The translations under genes and the position numbers were made by a program. The notes beneath the pieces are model-generated. The model ran no database searches. It had not been told where the DNA came from and saw only the letters and a program-made list of their open reading frames with translations. Of a DNA stretch of 8,536 nucleotides, positions 1 to 6,615 are shown in pieces (position 1 is the first letter of the stretch; the number at the start of each line of letters is the position of its first letter). Source of the DNA: Chloroflexia bacterium (GTDB lineage: Bacteria > Chloroflexota > Chloroflexia > Thermomicrobiales > UBA6265); contig JAUIGA010000133.1 of NCBI GenBank assembly GCA_030430125.1, positions 1 to 8,536 of the forward strand. Reading direction: 5' to 3'.

Positions 1-1345
1 ACGAAGCGCGTTTCCCGCGCTCGGACACAACGCGATGCGCTCGCCGGCGTGGCGGCTGCTCGTCGGCCTCGCCGAGAAGCTCGGCAAGCACCTCGAGGCT
101 TTGCAGGTTGTGTACCGGCAGGAAATGGTCGATGTACGGCAACGCCGCGCGAATTCCCTGGGTGAGCGGCTGATACCCGGGCGCGCCCAGCAACGGGTTC
201 AGCCAGATCAGCCGCCGGCATGAACGCTGCAACCTGGCCATCTCGACGCCGAGCAGATCCGGATCGCCGCGATCCCAACCGTCGCTGATCACCACGACCG
301 TCGCGCCGGACCGGAGCACGCGCCGGGCCCAGGCGTAGTTGAAATCCTTGATCGATTCGCCAATCCGGGTGCCACCGGACCAGTCATCGACAGATGCAAC
401 CACATCCTCGATCGCCTGGTCGACATCGCGCTTGCGCAACTCGCGGGTGATCCGGGTGAGGCGTGTCCCGAACACGAACACCTCAACCGCATCAAGCCCA
501 TGTTCGAGGGCATGGACGAACCGCAGCAGCATGCGGGAGTAGCGATCCATCGATCCTGAAATGTCGCAGATGAGCACCAGCGGTCGCATGCGGCGCTTGC
601 GAGTGCGAAGCTTGAGCTCCATCGGCACGCCGCCCTGCTTCATCGATTGCCGGAGCGTTCGCCGGTAGTCGATGAACTCACCGCGGATCGCCCGCTGCTT
701 GCGACGGGTCTCGCGGGTGCTGAGCCGCCACGACATCTGCGCCATGATCCGGCGCGCTTCCGCGATTTCCTCGTCCGTGAACTGGGCGAAATCCTTCTTG
801 CGGAGCGCCTCCCGCGCGCTGAACAGCAGCACATCCTCCGGCGGCGTCTCGTACTCCTCCGTCTCGCCGATGTCGCCACCGTCGTCTATGCCCTCGATAG
901 CGAGAACGTTGCGATCGCTCGCCTCTGCCGCGCCAGCCTGCCCCTTCGACCGCTTCTGGTCGGCGCTGTCCTCGCCGGGCTTCGGCTTGCCGGCTCGCTC
1001 TTCGTCGCTCGTCAGGTATTCCTCGAGCGGCATCATCCGCTCCTGGAGGAGGTCGTACCAGAACTGCTCGAATTCCGCGCGGAAGGCACCCAGCTGCTCC
1101 GGTCGGGTGACGAGGGTCGCGCTGGCGGCATGATAGACATCGTCGTACCGCGCCAGGGTGACGTTGTCGAGCGCCTCGACGAATTCGAGGATCTGCCCCG
1201 ACCCGACCGGCATGCCGGCGCTGCGCAGGCGGCGTCCAAACCGCAGCAGGTTGCGGCGAACGACCGCGGCATTGACGTCGCTGGCGCCGGCGCGCCGCAT
1301 GTGGCGCTCGCTGTATTGGCTAAGTGGTTGGCTGTCGTTCGGCAT
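1..1345 (-). CDS. VWA domain protein, CoxE-like (C-terminus cut by window edge)
   Basis: The reading frame is open from an ATG at 1345 to the left edge, giving 448 visible residues without a stop. A complete MIDAS metal site is visible: DISGSM at residues 261-266, Thr326 in SGGTRIG, and Asp355 in ISDGWDRGD. The N-terminal half is helical, followed by a charged linker (about residues 110-165) and a conserved block reading LLFSAREALRKKDFAQFTDE, as in CoxE-type proteins. The sequence after the VWA fold (LNPLLG, then a segment ending HNLQSLEVLAELL) is typical of the family's end, so only a variable tail should be missing. Family members act with a MoxR ATPase, in known cases to mature metalloenzymes such as CO dehydrogenase; the client here is unknown. 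The start at 1345 overlaps the upstream ATPase gene by 26 bases and has GGAAG six bases before it; ATG 1300 is the alternative. Confidence 0.88.
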   Translation of the reverse strand, partial: MPNDSQPLSQYSERHMRRAGASDVNAAVVRRNLLRFGRRLRSAGMPVGSGQILEFVEALDNVTLARYDDVYHAASATLVTRPEQLGAFRAEFEQFWYDLLQERMMPLEEYLTSDEERAGKPKPGEDSADQKRSKGQAGAAEASDRNVLAIEGIDDGGDIGETEEYETPPEDVLLFSAREALRKKDFAQFTDEEIAEARRIMAQMSWRLSTRETRRKQRAIRGEFIDYRRTLRQSMKQGGVPMELKLRTRKRRMRPLVLICDISGSMDRYSRMLLRFVHALEHGLDAVEVFVFGTRLTRITRELRKRDVDQAIEDVVASVDDWSGGTRIGESIKDFNYAWARRVLRSGATVVVISDGWDRGDPDLLGVEMARLQRSCRRLIWLNPLLGAPGYQPLTQGIRAALPYIDHFLPVHNLQSLEVLAELLGEADEQPPRRRAHRVVSERGKRAS

Positions 1346-2288
1346 CGAGTGCTTCCGCGACAAGCCGCTGGGCGAGATCGCCACTCACCTTGTCGACATC
1401 TTCCTGGTACTTGAGAATCACGCCGAGCGTTGCCTCGACAACCTCGTCCGAGAGGTCCCGGCTGCCGAGCGCCATCAGGGCCTCGGCCCAGTCGAGCGTC
1501 TCGGCCATCCCTGGCGACTTGAACAGGTCGACACCACGCAGACCCTGCGTAAACGTACAGATCTGCGTTGCCAGTCGCTCGCTCGCCTCCGGCACCTTGG
1601 CCGAGAGGATTCGGTATTCCTTGTCGAAGTCCGGGAAGTCGATCCAGTAGTAGAGGCAGCGGCGCTTCAGCGCGTCGTGGATCTCTCGCGTCCGGTTGGA
1701 GGTCAGGATCACGATCGGCACGTGTTCGGCGCGAAGCGTGCCCAGCTCCGGCACTGTCACCTGGAAGTCCGAAAGAAGCTCCAGCAGGAAGGCTTCGAGC
1801 TCCTGGTCGGCGCGGTCGACCTCGTCGATCAGCAGCACCGGCGCCTGGTCATGCGCCGCATCGATGGCCTGCAGCAGCGGGCGCTTGAGCAGGAACTCCT
1901 CGCTGAAGAGATCCTTCCGGACCTCCTCGGAGTTCAACGCCCCCGACACCTCGAGCGAGCGCAGGAACAGCATTTGCCGCGGGTAGTCCCATTCGTAGAT
2001 GGCCGAGTTCGCATCCAGTCCCTCGTAGCACTGGAGCCGGATCAGCGGCGTGCCAAGCATCTCGGCGAGGACCTTGGCGATCTCCGTCTTGCCGACACCG
2101 GCCTCCCCTTCGAGCAACAAAGGCTTGCGCATGCTCATCGTAAGGAACAGTGTCGTCGCAAGGCCACGGTCCGCGACGTATTTCCTGGAGCGCAGTGCCG
2201 CCGCGAGATCGTCCACCGTCGTGAACGACTCGTGTGGCTCGGCAGTCTGCTGCGGTGTAACGAGTCCGGTAGTCAACAATTCCCTCAC
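1320..2288 (-). CDS. MoxR-family AAA+ ATPase, CoxD-like
   Basis: This 322-residue protein is a single AAA+ module. Walker A is GEAGVGKT (61-68), Walker B is LLIDEVD (152-158), sensor 1 is TSN (196-198), and the arginines of DALKRRC (205-211) are candidate fingers. The stretch YEWDYPRQMLFLRSLE, followed by EEFLLKRPLLQAI, is characteristic of the CoxD branch of MoxR ATPases. Such ATPases remodel partner proteins together with a VWA protein, and the next gene downstream is exactly that, overlapping by 26 bases, so the two are very probably co-translated. CoxD is known for helping to build the Cu-Mo site of CO dehydrogenase, but no coxMSL gene lies in this window. The start is a GTG at 2288 without a convincing ribosome site; the frame is closed by a stop at 2331-2333, and a GTG or TTG slightly further in is possible. 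Confidence 0.9.
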   Translation of the reverse strand: MRELLTTGLVTPQQTAEPHESFTTVDDLAAALRSRKYVADRGLATTLFLTMSMRKPLLLEGEAGVGKTEIAKVLAEMLGTPLIRLQCYEGLDANSAIYEWDYPRQMLFLRSLEVSGALNSEEVRKDLFSEEFLLKRPLLQAIDAAHDQAPVLLIDEVDRADQELEAFLLELLSDFQVTVPELGTLRAEHVPIVILTSNRTREIHDALKRRCLYYWIDFPDFDKEYRILSAKVPEASERLATQICTFTQGLRGVDLFKSPGMAETLDWAEALMALGSRDLSDEVVEATLGVILKYQEDVDKVSGDLAQRLVAEALDAERQPTT

Positions 2289-2409
2289 TTTGGCACCGTC
2301 TGGTGTCGATTTCCTCGATCGAGCCTGTTGTTATCCAGTATCAGGCACCTTGGCACACCCCGCCAGCCCCGGCACTACGCACATCGCAGCTTGTCAGCAG
2401 CCTCCCGTG
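2289..2409. other. Intergenic gap between tsaB and the MoxR gene
   Basis: This is 121 bases between the tsaB stop and the ATPase start, both on the minus strand. I see no ORF or strong terminator. The octamer TTGGCACC occurs at 2290-2297 and a near copy recurs around 2350. On the minus strand GATACT and GATAAC are weak -10-like hexamers without a good -35, so a separate promoter for the ATPase-VWA pair is possible but not shown. Confidence 0.3.
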
Positions 2410-3153
2410 TCAGGCTGGGCGGTCCACCACCGGACCCTTCGCCGCCACCGTTCCGTGCACATACACAGGCTCAAGCGTCGCAAGGTCGTCGTGGTGACCG
2501 AGCTCAAGGCGGAGTCGTCCGAGCCGGGCGACCGCGACGGCCCGATTCACGAGTCCAGGTTCGGCGGATACCGGATGGGACCCGACCTCGAGTGGGACTC
2601 GAAGGCGATGCGGCAGCTCACCCACCACGGCGGCGACACCAGCACCTTCGAGCGCGGCGAGCAGCTCCGAAGGGGTACCGTTCGTCGGGCGCTCCTGCTC
2701 ATCATGCGCGAGGTGGTCTGGTCGAAACCGCTGCCACACGATCCTGCCGCGCCCAGCCGCGAGCACGCACATCACGGGCACGCCGGCCCGCACCCAGGGC
2801 AGGGCCAGCGCGTGCATCGTCGATACGCCGACGATCGGCAGGCGGTGCCCCAGCGCAATCCCCTTGGCAACGCTCATGCCGACGCGCAGCCCGGTAAACG
2901 AGCCCGGACCCGTCGCCACGGCCACCCCGCCAAGCTCATCGGTGGCGATACCGGCCTGTGCCAGCAGCTGGTGAATCCGCGGCAGCACCTCCGTCGTCTG
3001 CCGCCGCACCGACGTCCACGACGCCGCATGCAGGGTGGCGTCCCGGATCAAGGCAATGTCTGCGCGATCGGTGGCCGTATCGATGGCGAGAATCCACCGT
3101 GCGGGGTCCGCCCCCTCGTCACGGGACGCCGCCAGGATGTAGGATGTTAACAT
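2410..3153 (-). CDS. tsaB: tRNA threonylcarbamoyladenosine (t6A) biosynthesis protein TsaB
   Basis: TsaB is the non-catalytic ASKHA-fold partner of TsaD in the cytoplasmic complex (with TsaE) that transfers threonylcarbamoyl from TC-AMP to A37 of ANN-decoding tRNAs. The 247-residue protein shows the first ASKHA strand IDTATD (24-29), the RRQTTEVLPRI segment (50-60) and the family signature GPGSFTGLRVG (82-92) followed by SVAKGIALG. It ends with the LEPVYVH motif near the C-terminus, so it is full length. Most TsaB proteins begin almost directly at the IDTAT strand, whereas this one has about 20 extra residues; the start is set by the strong ribosome site upstream of 3153. tsaD and rimI, frequent neighbours, are not in the window. 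tsaE lies about 3.5 kb upstream on the same strand, separated by the ugp operon. Confidence 0.95.
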   Translation of the reverse strand: MLTSYILAASRDEGADPARWILAIDTATDRADIALIRDATLHAASWTSVRRQTTEVLPRIHQLLAQAGIATDELGGVAVATGPGSFTGLRVGMSVAKGIALGHRLPIVGVSTMHALALPWVRAGVPVMCVLAAGRGRIVWQRFRPDHLAHDEQERPTNGTPSELLAALEGAGVAAVVGELPHRLRVPLEVGSHPVSAEPGLVNRAVAVARLGRLRLELGHHDDLATLEPVYVHGTVAAKGPVVDRPA

Positions 3154-3294
3154 TCAAATCACCTCGTTCCGCGACCGATCTCGTAGTCTGGACATCCCGG
3201 GCTCACTGCCCGTTGATTCCGGCCGAGTCCGGTGAATGACGCATCGCATGGAGCCAACGACGGTTGCGTGCGGGCCGAAAACGACAGGACTGGG
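3154..3294. promoter_or_regulatory. Divergent intergenic region, tsaB / ugpA
   Basis: The region separates two divergent units, so it should hold promoters for both tsaB (leftward) and ugpAEB (rightward). I could not find a convincing -35/-10 pair for either direction. A small inverted repeat (CGGGC at 3198-3202, GCCCG at 3208-3212) and a neighbouring pair of CCGG sites at 3220-3232 could be an operator, but arms this short are common in GC-rich DNA. Confidence 0.35.
3159..3165 (-). promoter_or_regulatory. Strong ribosome binding site of tsaB
   Basis: Read on the minus strand, GAGGTGA lies five bases before the ATG at 3153. It is among the best Shine-Dalgarno matches in the window and fixes the start of tsaB at the longer form with the N-terminal extension. 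Confidence 0.75.
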
Positions 3295-4248
3295 ATGGCA
3301 GGATCAGGAAAATCGGCAGTAGCAACGATCGACGGGCAACCGATCGAAGTTGCTACGCCCAGGCGCAACTGGAATATCTTCAGCAGGGAATGGGTGCTGT
3401 TCATCCTGTTCGTCGGCCCCAACCTGCTCTTGTTCACGGCTTTTTCCTACTGGCCGATGATCGAGAACGTCCGGCTCAGCACCCAACGCTGGGATCTCCT
3501 GTCGCCGGTGCGCATCAATGTTGGGCTCGACAACTTTCGATACCTTGTCGAGAACGACACGTTCCACAAGGTGTTGTGGAACACACTCTACTTCACGTTC
3601 GCGGCAGTGGGTTTGTCGCTGGCGCTCGGACTGATGGTCGCACTCCTGCTCAATCAGCGACTGCGCTGGCGCAACGGCGCCCGGGCGATCGTCTTCGCGC
3701 CATTCATGTTGTCCGGCGCGGCGATCGGCATCGTCTGGGCCTACATCTTCGATCCGCGCTTCGGCCTGCTCGCCGAGATGCTCGGCTGGGTCGGCCTGCG
3801 ATCGCCCGACTGGCTCAACCGGCCCGAGTGGGCCATGCCCGCCATCATCATCGTCTACGTCTGGAAGAACCTCGGCTTCACGACGGTCATCTTCCTGGCG
3901 GGACTGCAATCGATCCCGCAGGACCTGTACGACGCCGCCAAGATCGACGGGGCCAACGTCTTCTGGCGGTTCCGGTCGGTCACCCTGCCCATGCTCTCGC
4001 CGATCGCATTCTTCCTCGTTGTCACCTCGATCCTCAGCACGTTCCAATCCTTCGACATCATCAATGTCATGACCAGGGGCGGCCCCGTCGACGCAACGAA
4101 CACGCTCATCTACTACGTCTACGAGCAGGGCTTCGTCGCCTTCAACGCGGGACGTTCCGCCGCCGCGGCGCTGGTGCTGTTTACGATGATGATGGTGATC
4201 ACCCTCATCCAACTGCGCTACTCGGAAAGCAAGGTGCACTATGGGTAG
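3295..4248 (+). CDS. ugpA: ABC importer permease, UgpA-like
   Basis: This is an inner-membrane permease of the carbohydrate-uptake (MalF/UgpA) family, one half of the channel for the ligand delivered by UgpB. From the ATG at 3295 it has 317 residues, the usual length. Six membrane segments are visible, at about residues 33-53, 93-120, 132-153, 181-205, 234-254 and 288-309. The cytoplasmic EAA loop that contacts the ATPase is DLYDAAKIDGANVFWRF and what follows (210-232). The conserved TRGGP tail motif precedes the last helix. A GTG at 3232 in the same frame would add 21 residues, but it has no ribosome site, while ATG 3295 has AGGA five bases before it, so the shorter form is preferred. The gene overlaps ugpE by eight bases. 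The assignment to glycerol-3-phosphate-type substrates rests mainly on UgpB. Confidence 0.9.
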   Translation: MAGSGKSAVATIDGQPIEVATPRRNWNIFSREWVLFILFVGPNLLLFTAFSYWPMIENVRLSTQRWDLLSPVRINVGLDNFRYLVENDTFHKVLWNTLYFTFAAVGLSLALGLMVALLLNQRLRWRNGARAIVFAPFMLSGAAIGIVWAYIFDPRFGLLAEMLGWVGLRSPDWLNRPEWAMPAIIIVYVWKNLGFTTVIFLAGLQSIPQDLYDAAKIDGANVFWRFRSVTLPMLSPIAFFLVVTSILSTFQSFDIINVMTRGGPVDATNTLIYYVYEQGFVAFNAGRSAAAALVLFTMMMVITLIQLRYSESKVHYG

Positions 4249-5116
4249 CCGGCTCAGCGCAAACCAGCAGCTCATGCTGCAGCGATCACTCGGTTACCTG
4301 GCGATGGCCTTCGTGGTCGCCCTGATCGGCTTGCCGCTGTTCTGGATGCTTTCCGGCAGCCTCAAGACGAATCAGGAAATCTACTCGACCACGATCCAGT
4401 GGATTCCGGACAATCCGCTGTGGTCAAACTACAGGGAGGCCTGGGAGCGTGCGCCATTCGGTCGCTTCTATCTCAACAGCATCATTGTCACCTTGTTCGG
4501 CGCGGGCCTGGAGATCGTCAACGCCACGCTGACCGCCTACGCGCTCGCGTACCTTCGGTTCCCGGGCAAGAACTTCATCTTCATCCTCATCCTCGCCGCG
4601 TTGATGATCCCGAATCAGGTAACGATCCTGCCGAACTACGTCTTCTTTGGCATCAACGGCTTCATCGGCTCCGTGCTGGGCGAAAGCTGGATCAACACCT
4701 ATCAGGCCATCATCCTGCCAGGCGCCTCGGTGGCGTTCGGCACCTTCCTGATGCGACAGGCCTTCCTCGGGTTGCCGAGGGAGGTGATCGACGCCGCCAA
4801 GGTCGACGGCGCCGGACACCTGCGCATCCTGCTCGACGTCGTCGTCCCCATGGCCAAACCGGTGATCGTCACCTTTGCCCTGATCTCGCTCGTCGCCAAG
4901 TGGAACGACTACCTCTGGCCGCTGGTGATCACCCAGACCGAGAACATGCGTGTCCTCACCATCGGCATCTCCTATCTCTTCGACGCAGAAGGGAACAACG
5001 AATGGGGCATCATCATGGCTGCCACCTTCTTCGTCGTGTTCCCGCTGCTGGTTGTCTTCCTGTTTGCCCAGCGGTACATCATCGACGGTCTCACCGCCGG
5101 TGCCACCAAGGGCTAG
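4241..5116 (+). CDS. ugpE: ABC importer permease, UgpE-like
   Basis: This second channel subunit belongs to the MalG/UgpE family and has 291 residues. The first membrane helix is at about 16-37 and is followed by the family's LSGSLKTNQEIYS segment and a periplasmic part with WIPDNPLWSNYREAW. The EAA loop is EVIDAAKVDGAGHLRILLD and what follows (181-203). The C-terminus AQRYIIDGLTAGATKG is the standard ending of this family. The start ATG lies inside the end of ugpA (shared ATGGGTAG, eight bases), with AGGTG four bases before it, indicating translational coupling and balanced production of the two halves of the channel. ugpB follows after 64 bases containing two hairpins. Confidence 0.93.
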   Translation: MGSRLSANQQLMLQRSLGYLAMAFVVALIGLPLFWMLSGSLKTNQEIYSTTIQWIPDNPLWSNYREAWERAPFGRFYLNSIIVTLFGAGLEIVNATLTAYALAYLRFPGKNFIFILILAALMIPNQVTILPNYVFFGINGFIGSVLGESWINTYQAIILPGASVAFGTFLMRQAFLGLPREVIDAAKVDGAGHLRILLDVVVPMAKPVIVTFALISLVAKWNDYLWPLVITQTENMRVLTIGISYLFDAEGNNEWGIIMAATFFVVFPLLVVFLFAQRYIIDGLTAGATKG

Positions 5117-5117
5117 T

Positions 5118-5139
5118 GCCTCGCCTGCGCAGGCAAGGC
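5118..5139 (+). repeat. Intercistronic inverted repeat directly after ugpE
   Basis: The arms GCCTCGCC (5118-5125) and GGCAAGGC (5132-5139) pair with one mismatch, and the core GCCTGCGCAGGC is a perfect palindrome. It starts two bases after the ugpE stop and has no T-tract, so it looks more like an RNA-processing or partial-attenuation element than a full terminator. Confidence 0.5.
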
Positions 5140-5151
5140 TGACCATTCCAC

Positions 5152-5169
5152 GATGCCAACGATGGCATC
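5152..5169 (+). repeat. Hairpin just upstream of the ugpB ribosome site
   Basis: GATGCC (5152-5157) and GGCATC (5164-5169) form a perfect six-pair stem with a six-base loop. The Shine-Dalgarno sequence of ugpB begins two bases later, so the hairpin could protect the 5' end of a processed ugpB message or influence translation. Confidence 0.45.
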
Positions 5170-5170
5170 C

Positions 5171-5177
5171 GAGGAGG
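5171..5177 (+). promoter_or_regulatory. Strong ribosome binding site of ugpB
   Basis: GAGGAGG stands three bases before ATG 5181 and nine before ATG 5187. It shows that translation begins here and not at the upstream in-frame positions within ugpE. The spacing would suit ATG 5187 at least as well, which would shorten the protein by two residues. Confidence 0.75.
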
Positions 5178-5180
5178 ATC

Positions 5181-6518
5181 ATGGACATGACTGCTTCGAA
5201 GATTGATCGACGTACGATGGTCAAGGGCATCGCCGGCGCCGCTGCGGCCACGGCAGTTGGGTCGAAGGCGTCGAGCGTGTTCGCCGCCCCGGCGGTGATC
5301 CAGAGCGGCCCGCTGGAGATCACCTACTGGACCTCGTTCCAGGGCGGCGCAAATGGCGACGCACAGGACGAGCTGGTCAAGCGTTTCAACGAGTCGCAAA
5401 CCGATATCCAGGTCAATCACGAGTTCCAGGGCAGCTACGAGGAGACTGCGCAGGCGCTCACCGCAGCGGTGCAGGGCGGCAGCACGCCGGACATGTCCCT
5501 GCTGTCCGATGTCTGGTGGTTCAAGTTCTACCTGAGCCAACTCCTTGAGCCGCTGAACGACTACATCGACAACAGCGACCTCGATCCAGCCGACTACGTC
5601 GACAGCCTCTGGACCGAGGGCGTGCGCCAGGATTCGCAGTTCTGGATTCCGTTCGCCCGCTCGACCCCGCTCTTCTACTACAACGTCGAAGCGCTCGACG
5701 AGGCCGGCCTGGATGCCAGCATCTTCGGGAACTGGGATACCTTCGTCGAAAACACCGAGGCGCTGATGGTGCGCGACGGCGACGAGGTGACCCGTTACGC
5801 GCACGGCCACCCGAATGGCGCTTCGTACATCGCCTGGCTGTTCCAGGGCGTGATCTGGCAATACAACGGCAAGTACTCCGATCCCGACTTCACCATCACC
5901 ATCGACGACGAAGCCGGTGTCGAGGCGGGCAACTTCTATCTCTCCTCCGTCGCCGACGGTTGGGCCCTGGCGACTGAGGATCATGTCGTCGACTTCAATA
6001 CCGGGCTCTTCTCGACGATCATGGCCTCCACCGGCTCGATGGGTGGCATCCGCGCGGACGCCACCTTCGAGTGGGGCACCGCGTTCCTGCCCGAGAAGTA
6101 CAGCTTCGGCTGCTGCACCGGCGGTTCCGGCCTTTCCATTCTGGCGAGTGCCGACTCGGCCAACAAGGAGGCGGCTTTCGAGTTCATCAAGTTCAGCACG
6201 TCGCCGGAAAGCACCGCCTACTGGGCGCAAACGACCGGCTACATGCCCGTCCGCAAGTCCGCGGTCGACAGCGACGAGATGGCCGCGTTCTACGAGGAGA
6301 ATCCGCAGGCTCGCACCGCGGTTGACCAGCTGCCGAAGACGGCACCGCAGGACTCCGCCCGCGTGTTCATCCCGAACGGCGACCAGATCATCGGTGGCGG
6401 CCTCGAGCAGATTACGGTGAACCAGGTTGACGCGGCAGATGCGTTCGCCGAGGTTGCCGGAATCCTCGAAGAGGAAGCGCAGCCGGTGGTCGAGCAGCTT
6501 CAGGCGGTCGAGGGCTAG
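5181..6518 (+). CDS. ugpB: Extracellular solute-binding protein, UgpB-like (glycerol-3-phosphate / glycerophosphodiester)
   Basis: This is the exported binding protein of the importer, 445 residues. The N-terminus has a twin-arginine motif (DRRTMVKG, Arg10-Arg11), an Ala/Gly-rich stretch and a likely cleavage after VFA (about residue 35), so export by Tat is probable. The mature part resembles UgpB along its length: GSYEET (84-89), PFARSTPLFYYN up to 168, MASTGS (281-286), TGG (313-315), TTGYMPV (351-357), YEENP and the PQDSARVF segment (Arg394). By hand alignment to E. coli UgpB from memory, the ligand residues Tyr65, Glu89, Ser144, Ser270, Gly307 and Tyr346 correspond to Tyr86, Asp110, Ser161, Ser283, Gly315 and Tyr354. 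Glu is thus replaced by Asp. The gene follows ugpAE, with its own strong ribosome site and hairpins upstream that may allow the higher expression binding proteins usually need. Confidence 0.9.
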   Translation: MDMTASKIDRRTMVKGIAGAAAATAVGSKASSVFAAPAVIQSGPLEITYWTSFQGGANGDAQDELVKRFNESQTDIQVNHEFQGSYEETAQALTAAVQGGSTPDMSLLSDVWWFKFYLSQLLEPLNDYIDNSDLDPADYVDSLWTEGVRQDSQFWIPFARSTPLFYYNVEALDEAGLDASIFGNWDTFVENTEALMVRDGDEVTRYAHGHPNGASYIAWLFQGVIWQYNGKYSDPDFTITIDDEAGVEAGNFYLSSVADGWALATEDHVVDFNTGLFSTIMASTGSMGGIRADATFEWGTAFLPEKYSFGCCTGGSGLSILASADSANKEAAFEFIKFSTSPESTAYWAQTTGYMPVRKSAVDSDEMAAFYEENPQARTAVDQLPKTAPQDSARVFIPNGDQIIGGGLEQITVNQVDAADAFAEVAGILEEEAQPVVEQLQAVEG

Positions 6519-6555
6519 GTCTGCCCGCGCCGCGACTCACGAGCGGCAACGTAAC

Positions 6556-6580
6556 GGGGGATGGCAAATTGCCATCCCCC
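6556..6580. terminator. Bidirectional terminator-like inverted repeat between ugpB and tsaE
   Basis: The arms GGGGGATGGCAA (6556-6567) and TTGCCATCCCCC (6569-6580) are perfectly complementary around a single central base; as RNA this would be a stem of about ten pairs with a short A/T loop. It sits midway between two convergent genes and could serve both. No T-run follows in either direction, so it is either a T-less terminator or an mRNA-stabilising hairpin. Confidence 0.7.
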
Positions 6581-6615
6581 ATGTCGTGTACTCCTGGTTC
6601 CACAGCGAGGCTGCG

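Noticed and set aside
1158..2897. Long plus-strand open frame (579 codons), with others at 647-1414 and 2050-3150
   Set aside because: They lie antisense to the MoxR ATPase, VWA and TsaB genes, whose minus-strand proteins carry clear family motifs. The plus-strand translations are Arg/Pro/His-rich with no recognisable domain, as expected for mirror frames in GC-rich DNA.
4950..5180. Upstream start for ugpB inside ugpE
   Set aside because: The extra 77 residues are an out-of-frame reading of ugpE, are Ser/Pro-rich, and would bury the signal peptide. The strong ribosome site and Tat signal place the start at 5181.
3304..6230. Minus-strand open frames opposite the ugp genes (3304-4275, 4424-5323, 5091-6230)
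   Set aside because: The translations are Asp/Glu/His/Arg-rich shadows of permease and binding-protein codons, without hydrophobic segments, motifs or ribosome sites.
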